From NCBI GenBank assembly GCA_937928545.1, contig CALGJQ010000007.1, positions 285,452-349,451 on the forward strand: a stretch of 64,000 bases of DNA. The letters are read 5' to 3'. The stretch comes from an uncultured Verrucomicrobiales bacterium (GTDB lineage: Bacteria; Verrucomicrobiota; Verrucomicrobiia; Verrucomicrobiales; Akkermansiaceae). Below the pieces are notes generated by a model. The model did no database searches, was not told where the DNA came from, and worked only from the letters and a program-made list of their open reading frames with translations. Position numbers and translations under genes: made by a program. The stretch's first letter is position 1; each line of letters opens with the position of its first letter. Below are positions 9,901-18,195 of this stretch, piece by piece.

Positions 9901-10658
9901 TTGAGTTGTTCTCGATATTTCGCGCCGGGGAAGCGGGTGAAGTCTCCACCGCCCTCTGGGATTTCGGCGACGATTGTCGCTTGTTTTTCGGAGGTTGTGT
10001 TGAGCTTTGCCTTCAGGGAGCTGAGATCATCTTTGGCGGCTTGGGCGAGTTTTTCGCGTTTGCGTTCGCGTTGGGCGATGGTGTCGACGACTCGGCCGTC
10101 GATACTGGCAATGGTCCGTGTGACCGCCTGGATGATTTTTCCGCCGTCGCGCATGGCCTTACGGGCTTCGGCATCGAGATTGTTTTTGAAGCGGGAGGGA
10201 TCGGCGCCATTTCGTGAGTAGTAAGTGGCGCCGTAGTACGAGAATTGCCTTTCTTTGAGGTAGATGATGAAGAGGGCACCGTTGGCGAGGCCGCTCTTTT
10301 GATCTTTGAGTTGCCCGAAGGCGGTCTTGGCGCGGAGTCCTCGGGTGAGGGCAGTCTCGACGGCATCGACTCCGGTGAGTCGGTCGCCAAAGGGGCCCTT
10401 GTAGCGTTCCTTGGAGGAGGATTGGGTGAGGAGAATGGTCCAATTCTTGCCGTTCTGATCGAGCCATTTTTCGAGGCCATTGAGCTCTCTTTCCGAAAGG
10501 CTGAGGTCGCCGACGGTATAAAGGTGTTGATCTGGCTGCCATTTATCCAAGAGGGCGACACCGGACGCTAGCTTTTTGGCTTGGTCCGAAGCGTGCACGA
10601 CTGGTGCCCAAAGAAGGAGGAGGACAATACTGAGTCTTTGCCAGAATGAGCGGATCAT
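6960..10658 (-). CDS. Giant TPM-domain coiled-coil protein
   Basis: A 1232-residue protein, far longer than the 250-600 residues usual for TPM (YgcG-type) proteins. Residues 1-23 form a signal peptide (ending VVHAS). A TPM-like domain follows (about 30-200, with WTILLTQSS and GALFIIYLKERQFSYYGATYY). A single membrane helix lies near 365-382, followed by Arg-rich residues, so the remaining 850 residues should be cytoplasmic. That part is highly charged and predicted helical/coiled coil. The C-terminus is a low-complexity Ser/Gly/Arg tail (SSFSSSSRSMSSGRSS), typical of TPM proteins. Function is unknown; a scaffold tying the envelope to the cytoplasm is a guess. The GNAT gene follows after 6 bases. 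Confidence 0.75.
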   Translation of the reverse strand: MIRSFWQRLSIVLLLLWAPVVHASDQAKKLASGVALLDKWQPDQHLYTVGDLSLSERELNGLEKWLDQNGKNWTILLTQSSSKERYKGPFGDRLTGVDAVETALTRGLRAKTAFGQLKDQKSGLANGALFIIYLKERQFSYYGATYYSRNGADPSRFKNNLDAEARKAMRDGGKIIQAVTRTIASIDGRVVDTIAQRERKREKLAQAAKDDLSSLKAKLNTTSEKQATIVAEIPEGGGDFTRFPGAKYREQLKALESNPGIHSTARIHRDLDQWDQRFEDYRKDKDEFEKIEKALSQSKPKSKEGKALLKRAKTQIQEARKNYDEGHLIYKNQLIKGQTLNNSIDSADRAARRAAKRRSDSLKVGGATTAGGLCLIGVIGNRRRRRIKAEAEKLLASRKQEMKETEDRLFELMDRAAIIVGPINELDSRGYTGNTLDLSKEALKNIDEAFVLSSNVQKIIEEGEELIEPSSPLSRSRNIVSGGRYESAVDLLDAELNVGLQNVPDLKKRARPGEEADETFSVPIDEWGARTTKALDEAEKCLDRVENAWSTIIERRETLSANIDTLIARQDETQVDQWLRCELLFDEWIPAMSELESRASKIGKSDPVHALDGDMAKADRMAEEAKTQLDLISQFRKDHWLKLAKDEEILDQRKRATRWIDQGLAELSQKADDIATHSPKGDVSTSIDGLGSDLIALTQQVDHAAQLIVRADEIALPEINETTQLVSKARREIASSLRLDPDDILTEEDHNPSHFLAKASQQHEASLAALDLGETKSAEGSLNETDALTAHACDLVDRTRHCLSHYQATSEALTQRRERLEESGQQLKNEVTAMRQRYAPRALFLDPNSPELGTLADSPTHLDKSYHAIGALLDTAKTRFHSGGLLQSWDYLLDGQASAEDGEFLCSDVTSRFKTLTAMEKKNIERHLSQVRAEADLDEPVRDRRVTMETIKLHELISQKLSEGAREIEAGDGLRDPYLVEEILDDLGERIPILRKAITEDIEQNKRALQLFDTVKRNQKEAGILWETAENDQIPNSPKTNESMDRIELCHGKLQDAHAALQVNHADWREIQNELRAIHLTLSEAVIDLQRELELARQTVRALESATREVRKAARWSGSYGVRITGSYGGRSLATANDVMQHGRYHEALQMAGQAKARARSAIAQAEAREAAKRRAAAAARRRQQQAASRAAFHNSRRGGISTRSSFSSSSRSMSSGRSSFSSGSGAGRSGW

Positions 10659-10755
10659 TGGTTAAATAGTAGAGACTTAGAGAAATCGGGCAAGCTCGCG
10701 GAATGCCAGAGGCATTTTCATGGACTTCTTTCGGTTGCTTCTTTTAGCTGCCTCC

Positions 10756-11298
10756 ATGCACGAAGATATTGAGAAGGTCCTGATTGCGGAGGAGGTGATT
10801 GAGAAGCGGCTAGATGTGATTGCGGAGAGAGTTCATGCCGATTTTGCTTCGGAAGAGGCTCTGCAGGTGGTGGCAATTTTGAAAGGGGCCTTGGTCTTCA
10901 TGGCGGATTTATTGCGTCGGGTGCCTTTGCGGCTAGAAATCGAGTGTCTCAATGTCGCGAGTTATCATGGCGGGACGGAAAGTTCGGGGCAGGTCGATTT
11001 CCTTGATCAAAAGCTTCCCGATGTGAAGGGGCGTTGCGTGCTTCTGATTGATGATATTCTCGATACGGGCCGCACGCTCGAGGCAGTTTCGGCGAAGCTT
11101 CTGCAGATGGGGGCTCGCGAGGTGAAGACCTGCGTCCTCCTGACGAAAGATAAGGTGCGCGCGGCTGAAGTGGAAGCGGACTACTCGGCCTTTGAAATCG
11201 CGGATGAATTCGTGGTGGGCTACGGTTTGGACTACGATGGCAAATATCGAAATCTCCCTTATGTTGGAGTGCTTAACCCTGCTGTTATTAAATCATGA
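10756..11298 (+). CDS. hpt: Hypoxanthine phosphoribosyltransferase
   Basis: The 180-residue product matches bacterial hypoxanthine-guanine phosphoribosyltransferase throughout: HEDIEKVLI at the start, the PRPP loop VLLIDDILDTGRT (95-107) and the closing FVVGYGLDYDGKYRNLPYVGVL. It salvages hypoxanthine and guanine to IMP and GMP with PRPP. An in-frame ATG 36 bases upstream (10720) would add 12 hydrophobic residues absent from the family, so the internal ATG at 10756 is chosen; neither has a strong ribosome binding site. The stop overlaps the next start (ATGA). Confidence 0.93.
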   Translation: MHEDIEKVLIAEEVIEKRLDVIAERVHADFASEEALQVVAILKGALVFMADLLRRVPLRLEIECLNVASYHGGTESSGQVDFLDQKLPDVKGRCVLLIDDILDTGRTLEAVSAKLLQMGAREVKTCVLLTKDKVRAAEVEADYSAFEIADEFVVGYGLDYDGKYRNLPYVGVLNPAVIKS

Positions 11299-12443
11299 AA
11301 TGCTCAATTGTCCGCGAAGTTGATTCGCTCGACCGTCTCGTTCGTCAGGGAACAAATCTGAACTGCACCGTGATTCAGGGCTTGGATCTTAGGGAGACGG
11401 ATTTGGAGTGGAAGAAAATCGAATGTGGTGGTGCTGTCTTTTTGGGCTGCAAATTTCCCTCGTCAGTTTCGGTCTGCGATCTCATTGAAAAAGGCGCACT
11501 CATCTTCCCTGAGTTTAGTGATCTTCCGTATAATCCTTATCGTCCTGAACTCTACACGCGTGAGGAATTGATGGAGGGATGGAGTGAGGAAGAAGATCTT
11601 AGCTTGGATAAGAAGATCTACGATCACTTCGTGGCGCACGGTAAAAAGGATCCCGATATCGTGGAGGCCTTGGCGGAGCGACTGCACGATCATGCCATTG
11701 ACGATGGTCTCACCGACCTCTTGGAAGGCCGCATTGAAAAAGACGGTCAGAAAAAAGTGGTGGCGATCATGGGCGGGCATAGCACGGGCCGCGATGATCC
11801 TTCGTTCCGGAAAGTGGCTCACCTTGCTCGCGCGCTGACGGCGGAAGGCTTCTTCATCGCAAGTGGGGGAGGGCCGGGAATCATGGAGGCCACGAATCTC
11901 GGTGCATATCTCGCGGATTTGAGCGAAGGGGAATTGGATGCGGTTTTAGATGATCTCGCAAGCGCTCCAAAATATAGCGACGAGGGATACATCGAGGCTG
12001 CGAATCGCGTGATTGAGAAATACCCGACCGGTCATTCGAGTTTGGCGATTCCGACTTGGTTCTACGGCCACGAGCCTACCAATATGTTTTCGGCTCATGT
12101 CGCAAAGTATTTTTCCAACAGCATTCGTGAAGATGGACTGCTCGCGATTGCGCGATACGGGATCGTCTTCGCTCCTGGCCGAGCAGGGACGACGCAGGAG
12201 ATCTTCCAAGATGCCTGTCAAAATCACTACGCCAGTCTTGGTGAAGTCAGCCCGATGGTCTTCTTAGACTCCGAGCGATACACCAAAGAGACTCCGCTTT
12301 GGGAGACCGTGCAAACGCTTTCGAAGGGGAGGCATTATCACGATTACCTTTGCCTGAGCGATGAAGTTGAGGAGATTGTGAGCTTCATTAAATCGCACCC
12401 GCCAGTGGCGAGCGATGGGGTGAAGGAACTGGGACTGGTTTAA
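11295..12443 (+). CDS. LOG-family nucleotide-binding protein
   Basis: The 382-residue protein has an N-terminal part of about 150 residues that I do not recognise, followed by a Rossmann fold of the LOG (lysine decarboxylase-like) family: MGGHSTGRDD, then SGGGPGIMEATN (190-201). The second LOG motif, usually PGGxGTxxE, reads PGRAGTTQE (294-302), so the second glycine is replaced by Arg. LOG enzymes cleave nucleotide 5'-monophosphates to base and ribose 5-phosphate. The ATGA overlap with hpt implies coupled translation and a role in purine nucleotide turnover. Its 3' end overlaps the convergent TAXI gene by 4 bases. Confidence 0.8.
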   Translation: MKCSIVREVDSLDRLVRQGTNLNCTVIQGLDLRETDLEWKKIECGGAVFLGCKFPSSVSVCDLIEKGALIFPEFSDLPYNPYRPELYTREELMEGWSEEEDLSLDKKIYDHFVAHGKKDPDIVEALAERLHDHAIDDGLTDLLEGRIEKDGQKKVVAIMGGHSTGRDDPSFRKVAHLARALTAEGFFIASGGGPGIMEATNLGAYLADLSEGELDAVLDDLASAPKYSDEGYIEAANRVIEKYPTGHSSLAIPTWFYGHEPTNMFSAHVAKYFSNSIREDGLLAIARYGIVFAPGRAGTTQEIFQDACQNHYASLGEVSPMVFLDSERYTKETPLWETVQTLSKGRHYHDYLCLSDEVEEIVSFIKSHPPVASDGVKELGLV

Positions 12444-13732
12444 GAACCTTGATTTAAATCTTCCTCACGCCGGCGGACATCATTCAAGCAGAGTGCGAGC
12501 TGATCTTGAAAAATTGCGAAAGAATCGTCGGCCTTCAGTCGCTCCTTTGCGAGGTCTTGAAAAGCGCGACTGCGGAGGTTTTGTAGTCGTGATTTTTCCT
12601 CGTGGAGACTCTTTGCGGAGAGGTCTTCCTCGAGTCTGAGAAAGGTTGCGGCAACCTCTAAATAGTATTCATCAATGCGGTTCTTTTTCTTACGCGAAGA
12701 CCAGCGCGAGACCACGCCCCAAGTCGCCCAAGAGGCCGCTCCTAATGATATGAGTAAGGCCATGACATCCGAGTATCTTTCTAGGAAGCTGGGCTCGCGG
12801 CGCCGGAAATATTGTTGAGCACCCTCGTGTATCGACCATGGAAGGATTTCCGCTGTGGTGAGTTCAGAGATTTGGTAGGCTTCTGGGCTGAGGTCCGCGA
12901 GCTTGTTTCGGCTCTCAAAGAGCTCCTTTGTCACCTCGTAGACGAGTCCTGCGGGAAGGTCACTTCGACAAACCAGAAGTGAAGGAACCCCGATTGAGTT
13001 TACACTTACGCGAGGCATTGCTCCGTTCGTCTGAGAGGGGCATTGATAGGTCATTGCGGGAACAGCCAATGCCTTTAAAAATGGGAAACGGGCTTCCAAT
13101 CCCGGTGCAGCATTCCCTACGTCGAGAAAGCGGAGGTCACCCTCGCGCACTCCGTTTCGGATCACCTCTGATTGCAATGCGGTGACCAAAAAGACGGCAT
13201 CCAGTGCACCTTCCTTCAGTTCTGCGATGGCTTCGCTGGGGGACCGCTGAACCTCATTGCTGGTATCAATTCCAAAGTGTTCTAAGAGAGGGAGACTGAC
13301 CACGCGGCTCCCGCTCCCGATCTCTCCGAAACAAAGTCGTAAGCCACTGAGTTGTGAAATTGATCGAAGCGGGCTTTCGCGGCGGACCAAGATATGAAGA
13401 ACTTCAGAGTAGAGTCTAGCCACCACCCTCACATCATCTGAACTGGCTTGGCCGCTTTGGACGATTGCAAAGTCGGCCTCTTGTGATTTTAAAAGCTGGA
13501 GATTCTCGGGGGTGCCTTTTGAAGGGATGGTTTTCACTCGAAAGCGCGCGTTACTCTTCTCGGCAAAATCCGAGAGGCCATCGCCAAGAACGGTATATGT
13601 CCCGCCCGTTTGCCCTGTCGCCAAGACGACGGTCCCGAAACCACGGAGAAAGAAAAGCCACCAAAAACAGACCCCTAAAAGCCCCGCGCCGAGAAGAAGC
13701 CCCGTCAATTTTTTCCAATCCCAAATGATCAC
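12440..13732 (-). CDS. TAXI-family TRAP transporter binding protein, membrane anchored
   Basis: The 430-residue product begins with a membrane helix (11-29) and then has the TAXI solute-binding fold: LATGQTGGTYTVLGDGLSDF, FAIVQSG, and GEIGSGSR. TAXI proteins bind carboxylates such as glutamate for TRAP transporters. Unlike the usual free periplasmic form it has a second helix near the C-terminus (about 345-363) and a charged cytoplasmic tail, so it is anchored at both ends. No TRAP membrane subunits lie beside it. A sensory or regulatory role is possible. Confidence 0.82.
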   Translation of the reverse strand: MIIWDWKKLTGLLLGAGLLGVCFWWLFFLRGFGTVVLATGQTGGTYTVLGDGLSDFAEKSNARFRVKTIPSKGTPENLQLLKSQEADFAIVQSGQASSDDVRVVARLYSEVLHILVRRESPLRSISQLSGLRLCFGEIGSGSRVVSLPLLEHFGIDTSNEVQRSPSEAIAELKEGALDAVFLVTALQSEVIRNGVREGDLRFLDVGNAAPGLEARFPFLKALAVPAMTYQCPSQTNGAMPRVSVNSIGVPSLLVCRSDLPAGLVYEVTKELFESRNKLADLSPEAYQISELTTAEILPWSIHEGAQQYFRRREPSFLERYSDVMALLISLGAASWATWGVVSRWSSRKKKNRIDEYYLEVAATFLRLEEDLSAKSLHEEKSRLQNLRSRAFQDLAKERLKADDSFAIFQDQLALCLNDVRRREEDLNQGS

Positions 13733-13801
13733 GCGATAAGACTCTCAGTTCTCTCGAAAGTGGCAATTGCAATCATCTCTCCAAATTCTACCAGGGCATT
13801 G

Positions 13802-15028
13802 TTAGTTAGTTTGATCCTTTGTGAGCTGGAGTATGCGTTGTTCGTAGGCTTTTCCGTAACGGGTGTGTTGGTTCTGAATCCAGAAGGTGCGCTTCTCTTC
13901 ATCGTTCTGATTTTGGTAGCTGTGGACCAGAGCGTTTTCGAAACGGGGGCGTAGGACCTCACTTCGCCCTACGAGGACTCGGACCGTTTCTTCGGGAGCT
14001 GGACTGACCTTGAGGGGGAGCAGTTCATCGGTCTTTTTTGAAGGAACGATCCAGAAGACGCGGAGGCCGGGCTGGGTAAAGTAGCTGTGCCACCAAGTCT
14101 GCACCATTCCGTGTGCTTCTTCTGGGCTGAGACCACTTTCCAGGAGCCCCTCCGTCATGCTTTCATAGACGACACGTTCCCATTGTTCATCTCCAGTGGT
14201 GAAGTCCGCTTCTGCAACAAGTTGGCTGCTTCCTTTTTCAAGGCCTTCTTTAATGAGGTAGAAGCGTGCCTTTCGCTCAGGGGTGATCTCGTGAACGAAG
14301 AGGAAGGGGATGTTATCGTCGCCCGTATTTTCGAGATGTAGGGTCTCGCTTTTGTCGATGCGGAAGGTCACGGGGAGTTCAAAATTCCCGACTCCGCGGT
14401 AGAAAAGGTAGTCCTCATATTGCTCTCCCACTTTGAGGATGTTCGCTTTTGGGTTGCGGGGACGAAGCCAGTTTAAGGTCTCACCGTTCTTAAAGCTAAG
14501 ACCTCGTGAGGCCTCTGGCGCTAGGACGTCGACCTCCCACTCAATGCTTCCTTTACGATGCTTCGCGAAGTCAATCCCGCCACGATGAAGGAATTGTTTT
14601 TCGAGGTCAGCTTGAGTCGGACTAGCTGGTATCTCGAGTGGTTTTGTTGAAATGGGAGGAGCGGTCTCCCCTCCGGAGCGGCTTGGAAACCATTGGTTGA
14701 TCGCCCCTCCTTGAAAGTCCACCTGCACTTTTGCGTTGAATGCTTTGTCCGAATAAAAATAGATCACGGGAGTCTCCATCTTAATGGTGACATTTCGGAG
14801 AGGGCGCTGAAGAAAGTAACCTTTTGCGCCATAGCCCATGGGTCCGACGTTTCGCATGCCATCGAGCGCTTCCACAAAGTAAGGAAGCCGTTCCTCTTCG
14901 CGCTCCAGTCCGGCAAGGAGTTTGCCATCCGACCCGGAGACTGAGGTAAAGGTTCCCCATTCGTGGAGGGTGTAGGCAGAGCTTGAGCTGATGAGCGCGA
15001 GAGTGGTTGTGAGGATTTTGAATTTCAT
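13802..15028 (-). CDS. Exported protein of unknown function (HEWGTFT type)
   Basis: The 408-residue protein has a short signal peptide (cleavage near SSSAYT) followed at once by LHEWGTFTSVSGSDG. I recall this opening from uncharacterised exported proteins of Planctomycetes, Verrucomicrobia and myxobacteria, but no function is known to me. The body is rich in beta-type sequence (VTIKMETPVIYFYS, VTFRIDKSE) and the C-terminal third is helical (PEEAHGMVQTWWHSYF). It is followed by the TAXI gene after 69 bases on the same strand and diverges from the phosphodiester glycosidase-like gene. Confidence 0.75.
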   Translation of the reverse strand: MKFKILTTTLALISSSSAYTLHEWGTFTSVSGSDGKLLAGLEREEERLPYFVEALDGMRNVGPMGYGAKGYFLQRPLRNVTIKMETPVIYFYSDKAFNAKVQVDFQGGAINQWFPSRSGGETAPPISTKPLEIPASPTQADLEKQFLHRGGIDFAKHRKGSIEWEVDVLAPEASRGLSFKNGETLNWLRPRNPKANILKVGEQYEDYLFYRGVGNFELPVTFRIDKSETLHLENTGDDNIPFLFVHEITPERKARFYLIKEGLEKGSSQLVAEADFTTGDEQWERVVYESMTEGLLESGLSPEEAHGMVQTWWHSYFTQPGLRVFWIVPSKKTDELLPLKVSPAPEETVRVLVGRSEVLRPRFENALVHSYQNQNDEEKRTFWIQNQHTRYGKAYEQRILQLTKDQTN

Positions 15029-15148
15029 AGCGGGAGAGACCCTATCATGGAAAATACGAGTTGAGGGTTTACCGGGCGGTATTTTACCCGCTCTTTACAA
15101 TCATTTTTTCCTCTCCTCCTTTGTTCGTTCTCACTCTAGAGTTCCAAA

Positions 15149-15892
15149 ATGATCTCTAAAACCACCGTCTTATTTCTCTTCTTGATTGGAGTTGGTCCAT
15201 CTCTTGCGGAACCACAAAAGAAGGTGGTGGACGGAGTGACTTATCACATCGTCGAGACCGAGGCGGAAGCGGTGAAGATTGTATGGAAAGACGAGAAAGG
15301 AAAACAGCTCAGTTCATTCCCTGAAGTGGCCAAGTTTCTTTCTGGGCAGGGCCTTGAAGTGAAGATGCTGATGAATGGAGGAATCTTTGAGCCTGGTCGG
15401 ATTCCGAGTGGTCTTTTGATTCAAGATGGAAAGGAGCTAACTCCGGTGAATCGAAAGAAAGGGAAGGGGAACTTTTTCCTTCAGCCGAATGGGATCTTTA
15501 TGATTGGCCCGAAGGGGGCGAAGGTTGTTGCCACCTCAGAGTATCCGCTGAAGGGCTTTCAGGTCGATCAGGCGGTGCAATCGGGGCCGCTCTTACTTCG
15601 GAAAGGAAAAACGCATCCCGTTTTTCGCAAGGAGTCGAAGTCACGGCTTCATCGGAATGGCGTGGGTGTTCGTAAAGATGGGAAAATCATCTTAGCAATG
15701 AGCGATTTTGAATCGGACAAATTTCCAAACCTCTTCGAGTTCGCCGATCTCTTCCGAAAGCTCGGATGCGATGACGCCTTGTTCCTTGATGGTGATATTT
15801 CCGATATGGTGAGCGGGAAAGAGATTCTGAAGCCGAGTAACAACTATGGCTCAATCATTGCGGTGGTTTCCAAGCCTAAGGTGGAGAAGTAG
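15149..15892 (+). CDS. Exported phosphodiester glycosidase-like protein (DUF2233)
   Basis: The 247-residue protein has a signal peptide (1-20, ending SLAEP) and a DUF2233/NAGPA-type domain: MLMNGGIFEPGRIPSGLLIQDGKEL, FFLQPNGIF, QSGPLLLR, RNGVGVRKDGKIILAMSD and the C-terminal DALFLDGDISDM. Relatives remove N-acetylglucosamine from phosphodiester-linked glycans, and the bacterial group is thought to act on envelope or external polymers. It acts outside the cytoplasm. It stands alone between divergent and convergent neighbours. Confidence 0.85.
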   Translation: MISKTTVLFLFLIGVGPSLAEPQKKVVDGVTYHIVETEAEAVKIVWKDEKGKQLSSFPEVAKFLSGQGLEVKMLMNGGIFEPGRIPSGLLIQDGKELTPVNRKKGKGNFFLQPNGIFMIGPKGAKVVATSEYPLKGFQVDQAVQSGPLLLRKGKTHPVFRKESKSRLHRNGVGVRKDGKIILAMSDFESDKFPNLFEFADLFRKLGCDDALFLDGDISDMVSGKEILKPSNNYGSIIAVVSKPKVEK

Positions 15893-15911
15893 ACTCTGCT
15901 TCGTCTTTGCT

Positions 15912-16859
15912 CTACTCCTCTCCTGAAACCGCTCGAAGTCTGAAGAATTCAGCGACGGGTTGATCGGCCAAGATTGGAAAGCGGAGCCAGTTCAGAGCGG
16001 TGTTTGTCACGGGAGGCGAGGGGTCGGCGCTGACCGAGCTTTGACTAGGGGTCCATGGGCCATCGATTTCCGTCGCGCTTTGAAGTTGAAATTGATTGAG
16101 TCCGATTCCAGCTGAAACTGAGACACGAAACCAAGCGAGGCCTTCTGAGTCGACGACGATGCTGGTGGGTGAAAGGTCGTTCGCGGAGGCTGGATTCCCA
16201 CCGGTGGCGTATTCTAGGAAGTTTGAACGTCCATCATTATCGGGATCTGCATTCAGGGCGCGAAGCGTGGAGTCGGTAATACTTGCGTATTGATTGATCC
16301 ACGTCGTGAAAGACGGTCGCTCGCTTGCACGAGAAGTATTGAAAGAAAACTCTCCTAGGTTTTGGCCAAGGACGAGCGAAGCGTCACCCAAATGGAGCGA
16401 GAGGAGAGATTCTAAACCAGTTGGAGAATCGATGCTGAATTGCTCATTGGGGAACTGGGCCACCAAAAATTCACTGCTGTCAGGTGAAGTGATGAGAAGT
16501 GAAATCACCTCTCCATTCCAAGAAACGGCGGAGTCAGTGGTAGTTTCGCGAACTACAATTTCAAAGACCCCTGCGCTTGCTTCGGCTCCGGTTCCAATCG
16601 TTAAGGTTTCTCCAAACTGCACGAAATGGGCTTCAATTTGTGTCAGCCCTCCTGCCGCAGCGGCATCGATGAGGTTTGCAGAAGTGAGACCTGGAAAGGC
16701 TCCCACGCGAACTTCAGATTCAAGGGGGAGAGCAGTTCCGTTCGCCGAATTAAGTGACTCCATGGGACGGTTGTTGTCTGGGAGCGAGCTAATGACGACC
16801 GTGTGTGCGGTCAGGAGCTGGCATAGAAAAACCGTCGATAGAAAAGAGAGAGTTTTCAT
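15912..16859 (-). CDS. Exported protein with calcium-binding-type loop
   Basis: The 315-residue product has a signal peptide (1-18) and beta-rich text of no family I can name. At about residues 205-222 it contains NADPDNDGRSNFLEYATG, the DxDxDG-type loop followed by FLEYA that is common near the C-terminus of exported Verrucomicrobia proteins and resembles a thrombospondin-type-3 or dockerin calcium loop. The rest of the C-terminus (WFRVSVSAG, AEFFRLRA) matches the usual closing module of such proteins. It lies 7 bases downstream of the TIGR02597-like gene and is probably co-expressed with it. Confidence 0.75.
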   Translation of the reverse strand: MKTLSFLSTVFLCQLLTAHTVVISSLPDNNRPMESLNSANGTALPLESEVRVGAFPGLTSANLIDAAAAGGLTQIEAHFVQFGETLTIGTGAEASAGVFEIVVRETTTDSAVSWNGEVISLLITSPDSSEFLVAQFPNEQFSIDSPTGLESLLSLHLGDASLVLGQNLGEFSFNTSRASERPSFTTWINQYASITDSTLRALNADPDNDGRSNFLEYATGGNPASANDLSPTSIVVDSEGLAWFRVSVSAGIGLNQFQLQSATEIDGPWTPSQSSVSADPSPPVTNTALNWLRFPILADQPVAEFFRLRAVSGEE

Positions 16860-16866
16860 GGGTGAT

Positions 16867-18171
16867 TTATTCGAGTAGAATGAAACGATAAAAGATACGG
16901 TTTTGACCGGTGGGATAACGAACGCTATAAATCATAGTGTCACCAGGCACGTGAATATCGTCACTAAGTTCTAACCAAAATTGAGTGCCGCTGTTGGACT
17001 GTAAGGAGTATGAGTTCCACGGACTGAAGAAAAATGGGTCGGGGCGATAGGTCAGAGTGTAGTATGACTCAGTTTCGCCGGGTTGAGGGTCCGCATCGAG
17101 GGTGAAAAAGGGCGAGGCGCCGTAGTATTCATGGGCATTTAGTTTAAGGAAACCTGGGGCTCCTTTTCTGTGAATACGGAGGGTGGAAAGTGGATCGACT
17201 GGAGTGGTCGGCTCAGTGCTATTACTGTCTCCGACCTTGAGCCATTTAGGATCGTTGGAGGCAGAGGAATAGTAGAATGGTCCGCGCGGTGTGACGGTGG
17301 AGGATTCGTGGATCATGAAGAGGTCGGAAGTTGCGGCATTGGGACCACTTTGAGCGGGAAAGGGGCCTGAGGTTGTCACGAGGTTACTAATGGTCGTCGC
17401 GTTCCAGGCGGGGATGGAGAAAAGGTTAAGGCCAGTTTTGATTGGAAGGAGGATTGGGATTTCACTGACTTGGCCCCTGATGAACATTTTGATCAAGCCC
17501 GGAGTTCGTCTGATGACAGAGTAGGCATAAGGGTAGCGGAGCGTTTGATGGGTGGCATCTTCGGCGACGCCTTCCTTTTCCCAGCGGGAACGGATCGAGT
17601 TAAAGTAGAAAAGTTCCTCCACTTGCGTGTCAGGATTGAAGATGGCGACGTTGTCACTTAGTGCGGCACTTTCACCAGCACCGAAGCCCAGGGAGTTGTC
17701 AGCAGTGAAGACTTCGGAGAGTCGGCGGTGGCGGGTAATGGTGAAATATTGGCCGGGTTGAACAAAGGATGGGAGGTCGTCTTCGCAATGGATTTCATTG
17801 CCAGTGATTGACGTGATGTTGGCGATATATCCCTCAGCTGAATCACTCATGAAATGAAGGTAGTATTTTTCCGCAGGCACCAAATTCTGCGGGACAAAGT
17901 CTTCTACCGTTTCATTATTAAATAATTGATCGCTAAGATTTAGGATTTTTCCAGATACCTGGTGAACAGGCCCACTAAAAATAGGTTCAGGAGTTAAGTG
18001 CGTTCCCAAGTGAGTTGTCCGCAATGGATGTTCGGTAGAAGATCCATGAACATGCACTGAGAATACAGCGATAGGTTTGCTGACAGATTGTGCTTTTACT
18101 ATAAGGCTTCCAGCCAGCGTGTAGAACAAGCTGAGAGTGAAAAAGGTGAGGCAGGAGAGGGAGTGGGACAT
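16867..18171 (-). CDS. TIGR02597-like exported protein
   Basis: The 434-residue protein has a signal peptide (1-27) and the layout I know from TIGR02597, a family limited to Verrucomicrobia and Planctomycetes: a segment YYLHFMSDSAEGYIANITSI, then FVQPGQYFTITRHRRLSEVF, then LFYFNSIRSRWEKEG, and R-x-PGLIKMFIRGQV. Members are exported and often paired with autotransporter-like or PEP-CTERM genes. The function is unknown. The partner downstream (7-base gap) is the calcium-loop exported protein, which suggests the two are surface or secreted products made together. Confidence 0.7.
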   Translation of the reverse strand: MSHSLSCLTFFTLSLFYTLAGSLIVKAQSVSKPIAVFSVHVHGSSTEHPLRTTHLGTHLTPEPIFSGPVHQVSGKILNLSDQLFNNETVEDFVPQNLVPAEKYYLHFMSDSAEGYIANITSITGNEIHCEDDLPSFVQPGQYFTITRHRRLSEVFTADNSLGFGAGESAALSDNVAIFNPDTQVEELFYFNSIRSRWEKEGVAEDATHQTLRYPYAYSVIRRTPGLIKMFIRGQVSEIPILLPIKTGLNLFSIPAWNATTISNLVTTSGPFPAQSGPNAATSDLFMIHESSTVTPRGPFYYSSASNDPKWLKVGDSNSTEPTTPVDPLSTLRIHRKGAPGFLKLNAHEYYGASPFFTLDADPQPGETESYYTLTYRPDPFFFSPWNSYSLQSNSGTQFWLELSDDIHVPGDTMIYSVRYPTGQNRIFYRFILLE

Positions 18172-18195
18172 TGTGAGAGGGCTATTTCTACGCTC

